Assembly: GCA_045534635.1 (NCBI GenBank)
Contig: JAZSKB010000051.1
Span: 16,101-80,100 of the forward strand
Source of the DNA: UBA1205 sp045534635
GTDB taxonomy: Bacteria; Bacteroidota; Bacteroidia; Bacteroidales; WCHB1-69
DNA: 64,000 bases
Direction: 5' to 3'
The notes under the pieces are model-generated. The model saw only the letters and a program-made list of their open reading frames with translations, had not been told where the DNA came from and searched no databases. This document shows, one piece after another, positions 9,587 through 18,771 of this stretch. The position numbers and the translations under genes were made by a program. The stretch's first letter is position 1. Each line of letters opens with the position of its first letter.

Positions 9587-10741
9587 CTAATTTCCTAAAA
9601 ATCCTAATAAAAGACCTGCTGCTACAGCACTACCAATAACACCTGCAACATTAGGAGCCATTGCGTGCATTAATAAATAATTAGATTTATCATAATGCAT
9701 ACCTACTTCTTGTGATACACGAGCAGCATCTGGAACAGCAGAAACTCCAGCATTACCAATCAAAGGATTTATTTTTTTACCTTCTTTCAAGAATAGATTC
9801 CAGAATTTTACAAACAAAACACCTGCCATTGTTGCAATAACAAATGAACCTGCTCCTAAACAGAAAATAAGAATAGATTTAGTTGTTAAGAATGTTGTTG
9901 CTTGAGTAGAAGCACCTACTGTTAATCCTAACAATATTGTAACAATATCAATAATTGCATTACTTGCAGTATTTGCCAAACGTTTTGTAACTCCACATTC
10001 TTTCAACAAGTTACCAAAGAAAAGCATTCCCAACAAAGGAAGACCTGAAGGCACTAAAAATGTTGTTAACAACATTCCTGCGATAGGGAATAATATTTTT
10101 TCTGTTTGAGTACATGCTCTTGGTGTTGGCATTTTGATTAAACGTTCTTTTTTTGTGGTAAGCATTTTCATAATTGGCTGTTGAATTACTGGAACCAATG
10201 CCATATAAGAATATGCTGATACTGCAATTGCTCCCATTAAATCTGGAGCCAATTTGGAAGATAAGAATATTGCGGTAGGACCATCAGCACCACCTATAAT
10301 TCCAATTGCACCTGCTTCTGCGGGAGTAAACCCCAACAATGTTGCAATCATATAAGCACCAAAGATACCAAATTGAGCAGCTGCTCCAATAAGAACCAAT
10401 TTAGGATTAGATATTAAAGCAGAAAAATCTGTCATAGCACCAATACCTAAAAATATTAATGGTGGATAAAATCCTTTTACCACTCCTATATAAAGATAAC
10501 TCAATACAGAACCATCTTCATAAATTCCTATTTGATAACCTGGGGTAAATGGAATATTTCCAATAAGAATACCAAAGCCTATTGGTACTAACAACATTGG
10601 TTCCCATTTTTTGTAAATACCCAAAAATAGGAATATCAAACCTACTACTATCATTATTATATGTCCTGGTGTTGCATTTGCAAAACCTGTAAATGACAAA
10701 AACTGCTGAATATTTTCTACAATCGTTGAGGTAAAATTCAT
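9587..10741 (-). CDS. mmdB: Na+-translocating decarboxylase beta subunit
   Basis: Integral membrane subunit that couples decarboxylation of carboxybiotin to outward Na+ transport. 384 residues with many hydrophobic spans. The family's central segment is clear: IIGGADGPTAIFLSSKLAP holds the conserved Asp of the ion/proton path, followed by YSYMALVPVIQQPIM. A second signature, GNAGVSAVPDAARVSQ, lies in the C-terminal third. It starts 4 bp after the biotin carrier gene and ends 17 bp before the epimerase. Confidence 0.94.
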   Translation of the reverse strand: MNFTSTIVENIQQFLSFTGFANATPGHIIMIVVGLIFLFLGIYKKWEPMLLVPIGFGILIGNIPFTPGYQIGIYEDGSVLSYLYIGVVKGFYPPLIFLGIGAMTDFSALISNPKLVLIGAAAQFGIFGAYMIATLLGFTPAEAGAIGIIGGADGPTAIFLSSKLAPDLMGAIAVSAYSYMALVPVIQQPIMKMLTTKKERLIKMPTPRACTQTEKILFPIAGMLLTTFLVPSGLPLLGMLFFGNLLKECGVTKRLANTASNAIIDIVTILLGLTVGASTQATTFLTTKSILIFCLGAGSFVIATMAGVLFVKFWNLFLKEGKKINPLIGNAGVSAVPDAARVSQEVGMHYDKSNYLLMHAMAPNVAGVIGSAVAAGLLLGFLGN

Positions 10742-10745
10742 ATTC

Positions 10746-11180
10746 TTAACCGATTATAATTAATACATCTCCTTCTTGAACACTATCACCTTTGCTAACT
10801 TTTATGGCTTTTACTACTCCATCGCGTTCAGCTTCAATAGTATTTTCCATTTTCATTGCTTCAAGCATTAATACTTTTTGACCTGATTTAATAGTATCTC
10901 CTACATTTACATTAATTTCAAGTATAACACCTGGTAGTGGTGATTTTAATGGTTTTTCATCACCAGAAGCGGCAGGAGCGGGAGAACTTGCTGAAGCAGG
11001 AGTTGCTGCTGCTACAGTTGGTCGTGGACGAGCAATAGGAGCCGCTTGCATTACTGGTTGATTTTCTACTTCTACTTTATAAACTACACCATTGACAGTT
11101 ACCGATACATTTCCTTCACCAGCATCTTCTACTGATGTATTATAATCTGTTCCGTTAATTTTGAATTTATATTCTTTCAT
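10746..11180 (-). CDS. mmdC: biotin carboxyl carrier subunit of the decarboxylase
   Basis: 144 residues. The N-terminal part (1-45) resembles the small lead domain of oxaloacetate/methylmalonyl-CoA decarboxylase carriers. A proline/alanine-rich flexible linker follows (about 47-75). The C-terminal biotinyl domain has the acceptor lysine in EAMKMENTIEAE. It shuttles the carboxyl group between the alpha carboxyltransferase and the beta membrane subunit. Encoded directly between the gamma-type protein and mmdB with very short spacers, consistent with one transcript. Confidence 0.94.
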   Translation of the reverse strand: MKEYKFKINGTDYNTSVEDAGEGNVSVTVNGVVYKVEVENQPVMQAAPIARPRPTVAAATPASASSPAPAASGDEKPLKSPLPGVILEINVNVGDTIKSGQKVLMLEAMKMENTIEAERDGVVKAIKVSKGDSVQEGDVLIIIG

Positions 11181-11195
11181 TTCTTTAATATTTCT

Positions 11196-12152
11196 TTATT
11201 TTCTATTAGGTGATTTCTTCAAAACAAATGATTTGTTTGCCCAAGGACTTGTTTGGTTAAGACCTCTTGACAAATTAAATCCCATTGGTTCTATTTCGTG
11301 CAAATCATTAAAATATAGATGTAAAGTCATTGCTACTGCAGCCATATCATTATCTGCTACGGTATTTTTGGTAGTAGATTCTTGAGTAATTTTTGTTGAT
11401 TCTTCAGGTAATGTTTGTTTTTTAGTAAGTTGACGTTTAAAATATTTGCCTGTTAACATAAATACTACTGCTACAAGAAGTAATAATGTAAATACAACAG
11501 ACATAGATGTAAGTGTTATAATAAATCCATGAGGGTCTTTTTTGCCATATTTATCAGAACGAGATTCCATATCAACTTCTGCGTTCATCGCTTTAGGTGT
11601 AGGTTTGTTATAAATATGCCATTCTCTATCATTTTTTATATCTATCAACTTAGCAGGAGAACCATCTTCTTTTGTAAATGATTCCATTCTTCCAAAAGAC
11701 ACACCTGGTTTTTGGTCTGCTATATTGTAAGAAACACTATCTATCAATTCAGCACCACTTTGGTCATATAATGCAAAATATCCACGTCCATCAATTGCTT
11801 CATCCATTGTAAAGTTTAGATGAAAAATACCACGTGTATCTTCATTTGATGCATATAACAATACAAATGTTTGGGGTGCTATATAAACACGATTATCATT
11901 TTTAGGAATACGATATTTTCTTGGATTTGATGGGTCATTTGTAACAAAACACCCTCCCAAATTAACAGTAGAATAGCCTATGTTATAGATTTCTATCCAA
12001 CCACATCTTTCACCAAATTCGTCAATACAATTACTGTCATTGAATACCAATACTTCATTGATACGAAGATTTTTAATCCCTTGGGCTTGCAATATACCAA
12101 GACTAAATGACATTGCTACGAATAAAACTATACTAACAATTCCTCTTCTCAT
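11196..12152 (-). CDS. lamin-tail-domain / OadG-type gamma subunit fusion
   Basis: About 318 residues from the ATG at 12152 (MRRGIVSIVLFV). A further in-frame ATG at 12176 would only place extra polar residues before the signal peptide. A signal peptide of about 24 residues ends in LQAQG and is followed by a lamin-tail-like beta domain (LRINEVLVFNDS, CGWIEIYNIGYSTVNLGG). Then come a membrane span (about 213-233) and a basic/polar tail with MAAVAMTLHLYF as in OadG gamma subunits. The known role of gamma is to hold the decarboxylase together. The fused extracytoplasmic domain suggests anchoring to an envelope component (inference). First gene of the operon. Confidence 0.82.
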   Translation of the reverse strand: MRRGIVSIVLFVAMSFSLGILQAQGIKNLRINEVLVFNDSNCIDEFGERCGWIEIYNIGYSTVNLGGCFVTNDPSNPRKYRIPKNDNRVYIAPQTFVLLYASNEDTRGIFHLNFTMDEAIDGRGYFALYDQSGAELIDSVSYNIADQKPGVSFGRMESFTKEDGSPAKLIDIKNDREWHIYNKPTPKAMNAEVDMESRSDKYGKKDPHGFIITLTSMSVVFTLLLLVAVVFMLTGKYFKRQLTKKQTLPEESTKITQESTTKNTVADNDMAAVAMTLHLYFNDLHEIEPMGFNLSRGLNQTSPWANKSFVLKKSPNRK

Positions 12153-12214
12153 ATATGCTTTACAATTACAAATCAATTATTTACAAAAATATTACAAAAG
12201 ATTTTTTAAGATTG

Positions 12215-12222
12215 CAAAGGTA
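12215..12222 (-). promoter_or_regulatory. -7 promoter element of the methylmalonyl-CoA decarboxylase operon
   Basis: TACCTTTG on the minus strand, 62 bp upstream of the chosen start of the first operon gene. The 12177-12388 gap also contains the downstream side of the tamL-like gene, where no clear terminator was found. Confidence 0.65.
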
Positions 12223-12388
12223 TTCTTTTTTTTAATAAAAACCAAGTTTTACACAAAAAAATCACAATTTATTTATCTTTCTCTTAGATAGTCTATTGTA
12301 TTTTGTATTTTCATCAAATGAAAACCTATTTAAATTTCATTTTCAAAAAGAATGATATTAGATAGGAATATTTATAGTAATTTTGTCA

Positions 12389-14887
12389 TTAAAATGGATA
12401 TCCTATTCCAAAAACAATTGCTCTGTCGTTTCTAAAATCTTTATAAGATTTCCAATTAAAATGTTGCCAAGATTGATTTCCAGCCAAGGCAGGATTGTGT
12501 ATTTTGAGAGCATAATCCAAACGAAGGACAAAGAAAGACAAATCTAAACGAATTCCAATACCAGCATCTATAGCAATTTCTTTGTAAAAACGATTAAAAA
12601 CAAATTCTCCATTTGGAAACTCTTTATTTGAACGCAATAACCATACATTACCAGCATCAACAAAAAGAGCAGCATTCAAAACTTTATAAATCTTAAAACG
12701 ATATTCTAAATTGAGTTCTAATTTTATATCTCCAACATTTTCTATTACAAAAGTAGAAGCCGAAGTATCGATATATCCTCCTGGTCCAAGTGTTCGTAAA
12801 CGCCATGCCCTCATAGAATTAGAACCTCCTAAATAAAAACTTTTTTCAAAAGGCAAAGACTGAGAGTTCAAAATAGGAATGCCAAGACCTGCCGCAGCAT
12901 GAAAAACCATCATTTGTTTTTTTGTACGGAAAATATTATAAACAATATCTACATCAGCAGTAATGCCACTTGCAAAAGGAATTTTCCATATTACGTATTG
13001 ACCATATTCATTCAATTGTTTAGAAGTATGTTTTCCCAAAGCATTCATAATACCATAAAGAATATTACCATACCAATCTATATTAGTTTTTAATACCATT
13101 TTGTTCGCATTTTGTAATATAAATTCATAATTGCTACCCAAAATAAAATGGTCTTTGTATTTTTCTAAAATACGTCTTGTAAAATGATAACGGGCAACCG
13201 CTTCCTCAAAATCGGGTGCTGGATACATTTTAATAATACTTAAATCTACAACGGAAATAGAATGGTCTATCCGCCACGCTCTATTTTTGCCAACACGTCT
13301 TCCCAATTTATATGTAAAACCAATATTTGTCAAAAATCTATCATAATAATCTTGACGCATATAGTTGGCAGTCAATTGGATAAGTGTTTTTATACGAAAA
13401 GATTTTGAAATATTTTGTTGTTTTATAGGAAAAAGAAATCGAGGAATTTCCAATCCGAGCGTTCCTCCTAATTCAAAATTACGAAAACGAAATCGGGAGC
13501 TATCATTTTGCAATTCGTGAGTATATTTTAAGGTAAAAGAAAGAATTTCTGCACCTTTGAATACATTTCTATTCATCAATGTTAAACTACCTCCAATACC
13601 AATTCTTGAACCTGTATTTTTCAATAAAGCATCAAAGCCCATTGTTCGTTTTTTTCCTCTAATGAGTTGAATACGACAATCTAAAGAACCTGTATCCGAC
13701 ATATAATCCTTTTTGCTTTCAGGTGTTTCGGCATAAAGAATTTTAATAAAATCGAAATTACGCATATCGGAATAACGGTCGTAAGTCAATTGTGAACGTC
13801 TTGAAGAATAAAGCATTCCTTTTTTAAAACGAAGAGGATAAACTATACTTTTTGGTAAATACGATTTTGTATGATTGTAATATATAGTATATTCATTTGT
13901 ATCTATTTTACGAACAATTTCTCTATATTTTATAGTTTTAACATTGGAAATATCAGCCATATTTGATACACCTTCAAATATGCTAATTGTATTTATTTTA
14001 TATTTACGATGTTTGCCTACAACAATAGAACTATCTTCTAATTGGTATTTTGGATTGTCAATTATTATCTGAACATTTAAAAGATGATTGCCAATATTGG
14101 TATCTATTTTGTAATGAATATAATTTTTATCAAAAAAATAGTAACCTCTATTTTGCATTGTTGTAACAATACGTTCTTGTTCTTGAGTAAAAATATCTAC
14201 ACTATAAATATCTCCACGATGAATATATCTACGTAAAGTATCTCTAAGCACTAAATTGTAAATATTGCTATCGGGAATTTCATAATTTATGGCATTAATA
14301 CGATAAGGTTCTCCCGCCTTAACATAATAATATACTTTTGCTTTTTTCCATTTGTATTTAACTTCATTGGTTACAACAGAATTGAAATAACCATTGTTGA
14401 ACATCATTAAACGAATTTGAGCCATAGAATAACTCAACATCGAAGTATCTAACAATACAGGCTCTTCACCAAAATTGGTTTGTATCCACAAATAAATATT
14501 TTGTTTTTTTTGTCGATAATAATCATTTGTAGCGGTATCTAAAATAACAGGATATTTTCCCAAGGTTGCTCGAAGTTTTTTTTGCAAAGAAGACAATTGG
14601 TCATTATCTATTTTTCTTTGCATTTGCTGATAAATACCAACACTCCATGGAAAAATTCCAAAAGTTTTTTTGTTGGTTTTCGGTCTAACGGCATATACCA
14701 AATCTGAAGCGACATCAATATTTTTGCCTTCCTGAACAATAACTTTATTTTTTTCCAATAAATATTCACCATTGGCTAAATATTTTTCTGGTGAACATGA
14801 AAAAAAAGAATATGCAAGTACCGCAATAAACAATAGATATTGCCATTTAAATGTATTACAACTTGAATATTCTATTTTTTTTGACAT
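12389..14887 (-). CDS. TamL-like outer-membrane lipoprotein (BamA/TamA family)
   Basis: 832 residues. A signal sequence ends in a lipobox with Cys31 (YSFFSC), so the protein is predicted to be lipid-anchored as well as a barrel, the pattern known for Bacteroidota TamL. POTRA-like segments occupy roughly 110-330. The C-terminal 450 residues form the Omp85 barrel, including the YLGGSNSMRAWRLRTLGPGG segment around 690-710 (the conserved G-R-W/A-R lid-lock region) and a terminal beta-signal ending in phenylalanine (GIGYPF). Role: insertion or secretion of outer-membrane proteins. It overlaps the lolA stop by one base; the partner tamB is not in the window. Confidence 0.85.
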   Translation of the reverse strand: MSKKIEYSSCNTFKWQYLLFIAVLAYSFFSCSPEKYLANGEYLLEKNKVIVQEGKNIDVASDLVYAVRPKTNKKTFGIFPWSVGIYQQMQRKIDNDQLSSLQKKLRATLGKYPVILDTATNDYYRQKKQNIYLWIQTNFGEEPVLLDTSMLSYSMAQIRLMMFNNGYFNSVVTNEVKYKWKKAKVYYYVKAGEPYRINAINYEIPDSNIYNLVLRDTLRRYIHRGDIYSVDIFTQEQERIVTTMQNRGYYFFDKNYIHYKIDTNIGNHLLNVQIIIDNPKYQLEDSSIVVGKHRKYKINTISIFEGVSNMADISNVKTIKYREIVRKIDTNEYTIYYNHTKSYLPKSIVYPLRFKKGMLYSSRRSQLTYDRYSDMRNFDFIKILYAETPESKKDYMSDTGSLDCRIQLIRGKKRTMGFDALLKNTGSRIGIGGSLTLMNRNVFKGAEILSFTLKYTHELQNDSSRFRFRNFELGGTLGLEIPRFLFPIKQQNISKSFRIKTLIQLTANYMRQDYYDRFLTNIGFTYKLGRRVGKNRAWRIDHSISVVDLSIIKMYPAPDFEEAVARYHFTRRILEKYKDHFILGSNYEFILQNANKMVLKTNIDWYGNILYGIMNALGKHTSKQLNEYGQYVIWKIPFASGITADVDIVYNIFRTKKQMMVFHAAAGLGIPILNSQSLPFEKSFYLGGSNSMRAWRLRTLGPGGYIDTSASTFVIENVGDIKLELNLEYRFKIYKVLNAALFVDAGNVWLLRSNKEFPNGEFVFNRFYKEIAIDAGIGIRLDLSFFVLRLDYALKIHNPALAGNQSWQHFNWKSYKDFRNDRAIVFGIGYPF

Positions 14888-15546
14888 TAACGCATATCAA
14901 TTATATCAACATTAGGATAAGTGGCAGAATCAAAACAAAATTCATTGTCTGCAATTTTTTGATTGACAACAAATTTTTCTATAATATAATTATATTTTGT
15001 GCCATCTTTTTCGGAAATTACAGAACGTTTGATTTGACATTTTGTTTTATCAATAATCAAGCGGACCCTTGCAATAGAACTTGTTTTCAAAGGGATTAAA
15101 TCAATAATTTGTACCAAAACACCTTTTTCTGTCTGTTCTCGAATAAACATAGAACGATAATTTTTTTCATAATCTTTTACCATTTTAATAGGGTTTAATT
15201 GTTCGGTATCGTTAGAATCGTAAGGAACAATGGTTACCTCTTGTTGTTCAGGTAGATATGTCCATACCGATTTTGTATTACAAAATATTTTTTGTGTTTC
15301 TGTATCAAGACAATAACTATCTCCTTTAATATGTATTTTTCCTTTTATTTCAGAAAGTATTTTTTCATTTTTTTCTGTTTGAAACACAAAATCAATACTT
15401 ATCGTAGAATAGTTGGTCATTTTTTTCATCAAAGATTTTAAAATAGCAACGGCTTGTTCATCAACAAATTTATTAGTTTGAGATGATTGTGCAGCTATTG
15501 TTAACGACCCCAATGCCATTATTGCGAATAAAACTACTTTCTTCAT
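14887..15546 (-). CDS. lolA: LolA-like outer-membrane lipoprotein carrier
   Basis: 219 residues from ATG 15546. This start gives a clean signal peptide (MKKVVLFAIMALGSLTIAAQ) and is preceded by a real Shine-Dalgarno AGGAGG at 15556-15561, rare in this window. The upstream in-frame ATG at 15585 would bury the signal peptide. The mature part has LolA-family features: KMTNYSTISIDFVFQ, KGKIHIKGDSYCLDTE and WTYLPEQQEVTIV. It carries lipoproteins across the periplasm. Encoded between ftsK and the TamL-like gene, fitting an envelope-biogenesis operon. Confidence 0.87.
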   Translation of the reverse strand: MKKVVLFAIMALGSLTIAAQSSQTNKFVDEQAVAILKSLMKKMTNYSTISIDFVFQTEKNEKILSEIKGKIHIKGDSYCLDTETQKIFCNTKSVWTYLPEQQEVTIVPYDSNDTEQLNPIKMVKDYEKNYRSMFIREQTEKGVLVQIIDLIPLKTSSIARVRLIIDKTKCQIKRSVISEKDGTKYNYIIEKFVVNQKIADNEFCFDSATYPNVDIIDMR

Positions 15547-15593
15547 ATCAAAATTCCTCCTTTGTTTATTATACGACAAAATCATTCCAAAGT

Positions 15594-18350
15594 TTAATTT
15601 CCATTCTTAATTTTTAATTGTTCTTCCAAATCTTGAATATTTATAATACGAACTTCGCGAACTTTACTACCGATAGAAGGACCTACAATACCTTCTCTTT
15701 CAAGTTGGTCCATTATTCTTCCTGCTCTATTGTAACCTATTTTAAATTTACGTTGCAAGAAAGATGTTGAACCTTGTTGTTTTTCTACAACTTCACGAGC
15801 GGCATCATCGAACAAGGGGTCAAATTCGCCATCATCTGCCTGTTGTATAGTGGTTTCCGAAGCATCATCTGCCACTTCTGGCAATAAAAAGGCATCGGTA
15901 TAACCATGTTGTTCTCCGATAAAAGCACATATTTTTTCTACTTCCGGAGTGTCAACAAGTGCACATTGTACACGAGTAATATTACTACCTGTAGATATTA
16001 ACATATCGCCTCGACCTATTAAATTGTTGGCACCAGTAGCATCTAAAATTGTTCGTGAGTCTATTTTTGAAGATACCTTAAAAGCAATTCTCGCTGGGAA
16101 ATTTGCTTTGATAATACCTGTAATAATATTTACAGAAGGACGTTGTGTTGCAATAATCAAATGAATGCCTATTGCTCTTGCCAATTGTGCCAAACGGGCA
16201 ATTGGTTGTTCTACTTCTCTTCCTGCTGTCATAATACAATCGGCAAATTCATCAAATACCAATACAATATATGGAAGAAAACGATGTCCATTTTCTGGAT
16301 TAAGACATCTTTTTTTGAATTTTTCGTTGTATTCTATAATATTTCTACATTCGGCACTTTTCAACAATTCGTACCGCATATCCATTTCGTTGCACAATGA
16401 ATTTAATGTTTTTACTACTTTTTTAGTGTCGGTAATAATTGCTTCGGCAGAATCGGGTAATTTTGCTAAATAATGTCTTTCTATTCGTGCATACAATGTT
16501 AGTTCTACCTTTTTGGGGTCAACTAAAACAAATTTCAATTCGGCAGGATGTTTTTTGTACAACAAAGATGTTAATACGGCGTTTAAACCTACCGATTTCC
16601 CTTGTCCGGTGGCTCCTGCCATTAAAACGTGAGGCATTTTTGCCAAATCGAAAACAAATACTTCATCGGAAATGGTTTTGCCTATTGCTATTGGCAATGC
16701 CATTTTTTCACTATTTTGAAATTTTTCTGATAAAATACATGTTTTCATTGGAACTATTTGAGGTGTTGTATTGGGAACTTCTATACCTATTGTTCCTTTG
16801 CCCGGTATTGGTGCAATAATTCTTATTCCTAATGCTGAAAGGCTCAAAGCAATATCATCTTCCAAATTTTTAATTTTAGAAATACGAATGCCCGGAGCAG
16901 GAACAATTTCATACAATGTAATGGTTGGTCCTTCTATTGCACTTATACTGGATATTTGTATTTTGTATGTTTCTAATGTATCTTTGATACGTTGTTTGTT
17001 TTTTGCTATTTCTGCAATTTTTTCTTCTTTTGTGCGAGTTACATTTGCATAATCTTCCAAAAAATCTGAACTTGGAAATTGAAAATTAGGCAATTCTGCA
17101 CGAGGGTCGAATGGTCCAAATCTTGCACACAAGTCTTCGGCTGTCGTTAATTCTTCTCTTGTATATTCTATTGGTTCTAATGATTCTTTATCAACATTTT
17201 GTTCTTCTTCTGTTTCTTCTGTTGGAATATCTACCACTTCATTGAACATTATTTGTTCATCAGTTGTTTCTTGAGATAAAATTTCTTCTTCTGTATCATC
17301 CAAAAGCACATCTTGACCGCCAAAAGTATCATTTTCAGGATATTCTTCTAAAATATTTTCTTTAGGCAATTCTACTGTTGTTACAGAAAATGTTAAACGT
17401 TCATCAATGGATATTTCTTCATTATTAATATCCTCTTTTTCTTTTAAAGAGGCTATATTCTCTTCTTTTAAAGATGGTTCTTCCGTTTTTTCTTCTTCTA
17501 AATTTATTTGTTTTTTCTTTTTTCTAAACAATTTTGTCCAAATACTCGGTTGTGACAATTGAGGTTTTTCTATTGTTTCTTCTGGTAAAGTTAAATCAGA
17601 TGTTGTTTTATTTGTTTGTTCTGGTATTTCTTCGTCAATATCTTCGCATGTTGATTTTTTATTTTTTATCAACAATTGCCAACCTCCTAATATTATCAAA
17701 ATTGCTGAAGCATAAAATAATAGAAGTAAAATTACTCCAATAAAACCTATTTTTTGTTCTAAATATAAAAATACATCTTGACATATTTCTCCACTACTCC
17801 ATTCCGCAATATTGATAGTTGCCGAAAACAACGAAACCCAAATAATAATTGCAATTGTTATTACTGTCGTTTTAAACAAAGGCAATATTGATACTTTAAA
17901 CATCAATCGTACTGCATATAAGAAAAATAATAACAATACTCCAAATGCGGCTATCCCAAACCATTTTTTTATAAATAAAAATGAAAAATACATACCCAAA
18001 ACACCCAACATGTTTTTTACTCTTCCGTCTGCATTGATTTGGAAAAGATTGGTATTGAACAAACTATCATCTGCATCGTGGGTGCCTAAAAAAGAAATAA
18101 AAGATAATAAAAGAAAAAAAGTAAATATTAACAAAAATAAACCATTCAACACCTTAAATGTGTCGGATTTCACAAATGCTAAAAAACTTGAACCCTTACT
18201 TGTAGATTTTTGTCCTTTGGAGGTGCTTTTTTGGGAAGAACGTTTATTTTTTACTTTCTTTTTCTTTTCGCCTTTCTCCAACTTTACAGCGGTTTTAGCA
18301 ACTTGTTTCGACTGATTTACATTTACTTGAAACCTTTCTTTATTCGACAT
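15594..18350 (-). CDS. ftsK: DNA translocase FtsK
   Basis: 918 residues. A very basic N-terminus (about 10-60) is followed by four membrane spans (about 67-225) and a long acidic, glutamate-rich linker (about 235-400). Then comes the hexameric motor with Walker A GATGQGKSVGLN near residue 577 and Walker B VLVFDEFADCIM. The final 65 residues form the winged-helix gamma domain (KIGYNRAGRIMDQLEREG) that reads chromosome-polarity sequences. FtsK resolves chromosome dimers and coordinates segregation with septation. A TATCTTTG promoter lies 80 bp upstream, and lolA starts 47 bp downstream. Confidence 0.96.
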   Translation of the reverse strand: MSNKERFQVNVNQSKQVAKTAVKLEKGEKKKKVKNKRSSQKSTSKGQKSTSKGSSFLAFVKSDTFKVLNGLFLLIFTFFLLLSFISFLGTHDADDSLFNTNLFQINADGRVKNMLGVLGMYFSFLFIKKWFGIAAFGVLLLFFLYAVRLMFKVSILPLFKTTVITIAIIIWVSLFSATINIAEWSSGEICQDVFLYLEQKIGFIGVILLLLFYASAILIILGGWQLLIKNKKSTCEDIDEEIPEQTNKTTSDLTLPEETIEKPQLSQPSIWTKLFRKKKKQINLEEEKTEEPSLKEENIASLKEKEDINNEEISIDERLTFSVTTVELPKENILEEYPENDTFGGQDVLLDDTEEEILSQETTDEQIMFNEVVDIPTEETEEEQNVDKESLEPIEYTREELTTAEDLCARFGPFDPRAELPNFQFPSSDFLEDYANVTRTKEEKIAEIAKNKQRIKDTLETYKIQISSISAIEGPTITLYEIVPAPGIRISKIKNLEDDIALSLSALGIRIIAPIPGKGTIGIEVPNTTPQIVPMKTCILSEKFQNSEKMALPIAIGKTISDEVFVFDLAKMPHVLMAGATGQGKSVGLNAVLTSLLYKKHPAELKFVLVDPKKVELTLYARIERHYLAKLPDSAEAIITDTKKVVKTLNSLCNEMDMRYELLKSAECRNIIEYNEKFKKRCLNPENGHRFLPYIVLVFDEFADCIMTAGREVEQPIARLAQLARAIGIHLIIATQRPSVNIITGIIKANFPARIAFKVSSKIDSRTILDATGANNLIGRGDMLISTGSNITRVQCALVDTPEVEKICAFIGEQHGYTDAFLLPEVADDASETTIQQADDGEFDPLFDDAAREVVEKQQGSTSFLQRKFKIGYNRAGRIMDQLEREGIVGPSIGSKVREVRIINIQDLEEQLKIKNGN

Positions 18351-18429
18351 GTGTAATCAACTCAAAAATAAATAAAACATTTATTATCAAATAATTATAT
18401 ATTTGTATCTATACAAAATACTCATTTTA

Positions 18430-18437
18430 CAAAGATA
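18430..18437 (-). promoter_or_regulatory. -7 promoter element of ftsK-lolA-tamL
   Basis: TATCTTTG on the minus strand, 80 bp upstream of ftsK. The rest of the 421-bp gap to 18772 holds short decayed coding-like stretches (18466-18640, no intact frame) and repeat R1 copy 1. Confidence 0.6.
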
Positions 18438-18643
18438 ATTATTTGATATAATGAGATAATTCGCTCTAATTATAAATTGTAAACAACGGGGTGTTAATTA
18501 ATAATGGATAAATACAAAGAGACAAGATACAAAATATTGTTTGTTGATGAGAGCAGATAGGAAAGATTTTCCAAGATAGACAATCCATTGGAAAAATTGT
18601 CAAAAGTATAGAAGAAAGTAGGTTTCGTATTAATTTTTTTTTG

Positions 18644-18747
18644 TATCTTTGCAAAATGAAACAACCTTTTTGTTGTGGTTTAGATGGTTCTAAATGCAAC
18701 CTCAGCTGTCAAAACTGCGGTAAAAGGTAAAGAAGTAAAAATTAGAG
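18644..18747 (+). repeat. promoter-plus-leader repeat R1, copy 1
   Basis: TATCTTTG at 18644-18651 is a consensus -7 element, followed by a leader (18656-18747) that recurs at 24819-24909 and, in its 3' half, at 26526-26575. Shared blocks are CTCAGCTGTCAAAACTGCGG and the end AAAAATTAGAG. The first gene downstream starts 25 bp beyond the repeat. Bases 18656-18730 also spell a 24-codon cysteine-rich frame (MKQPFCCGLDGSKCNL...), but the expected transcription start falls almost on its ATG, and copy 2 breaks the frame. A 5' leader is therefore the better reading. Confidence 0.7.
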
Positions 18748-18771
18748 AGTACCAAAATACCACAACCATTC

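Noticed and set aside
18466..18640. Coding-like fragments upstream of R1 copy 1, including a short stretch resembling a response-regulator start (YKILFVDES)
   Set aside because: Stops after 18 codons, no continuation in any frame; too short to call even a pseudogene.
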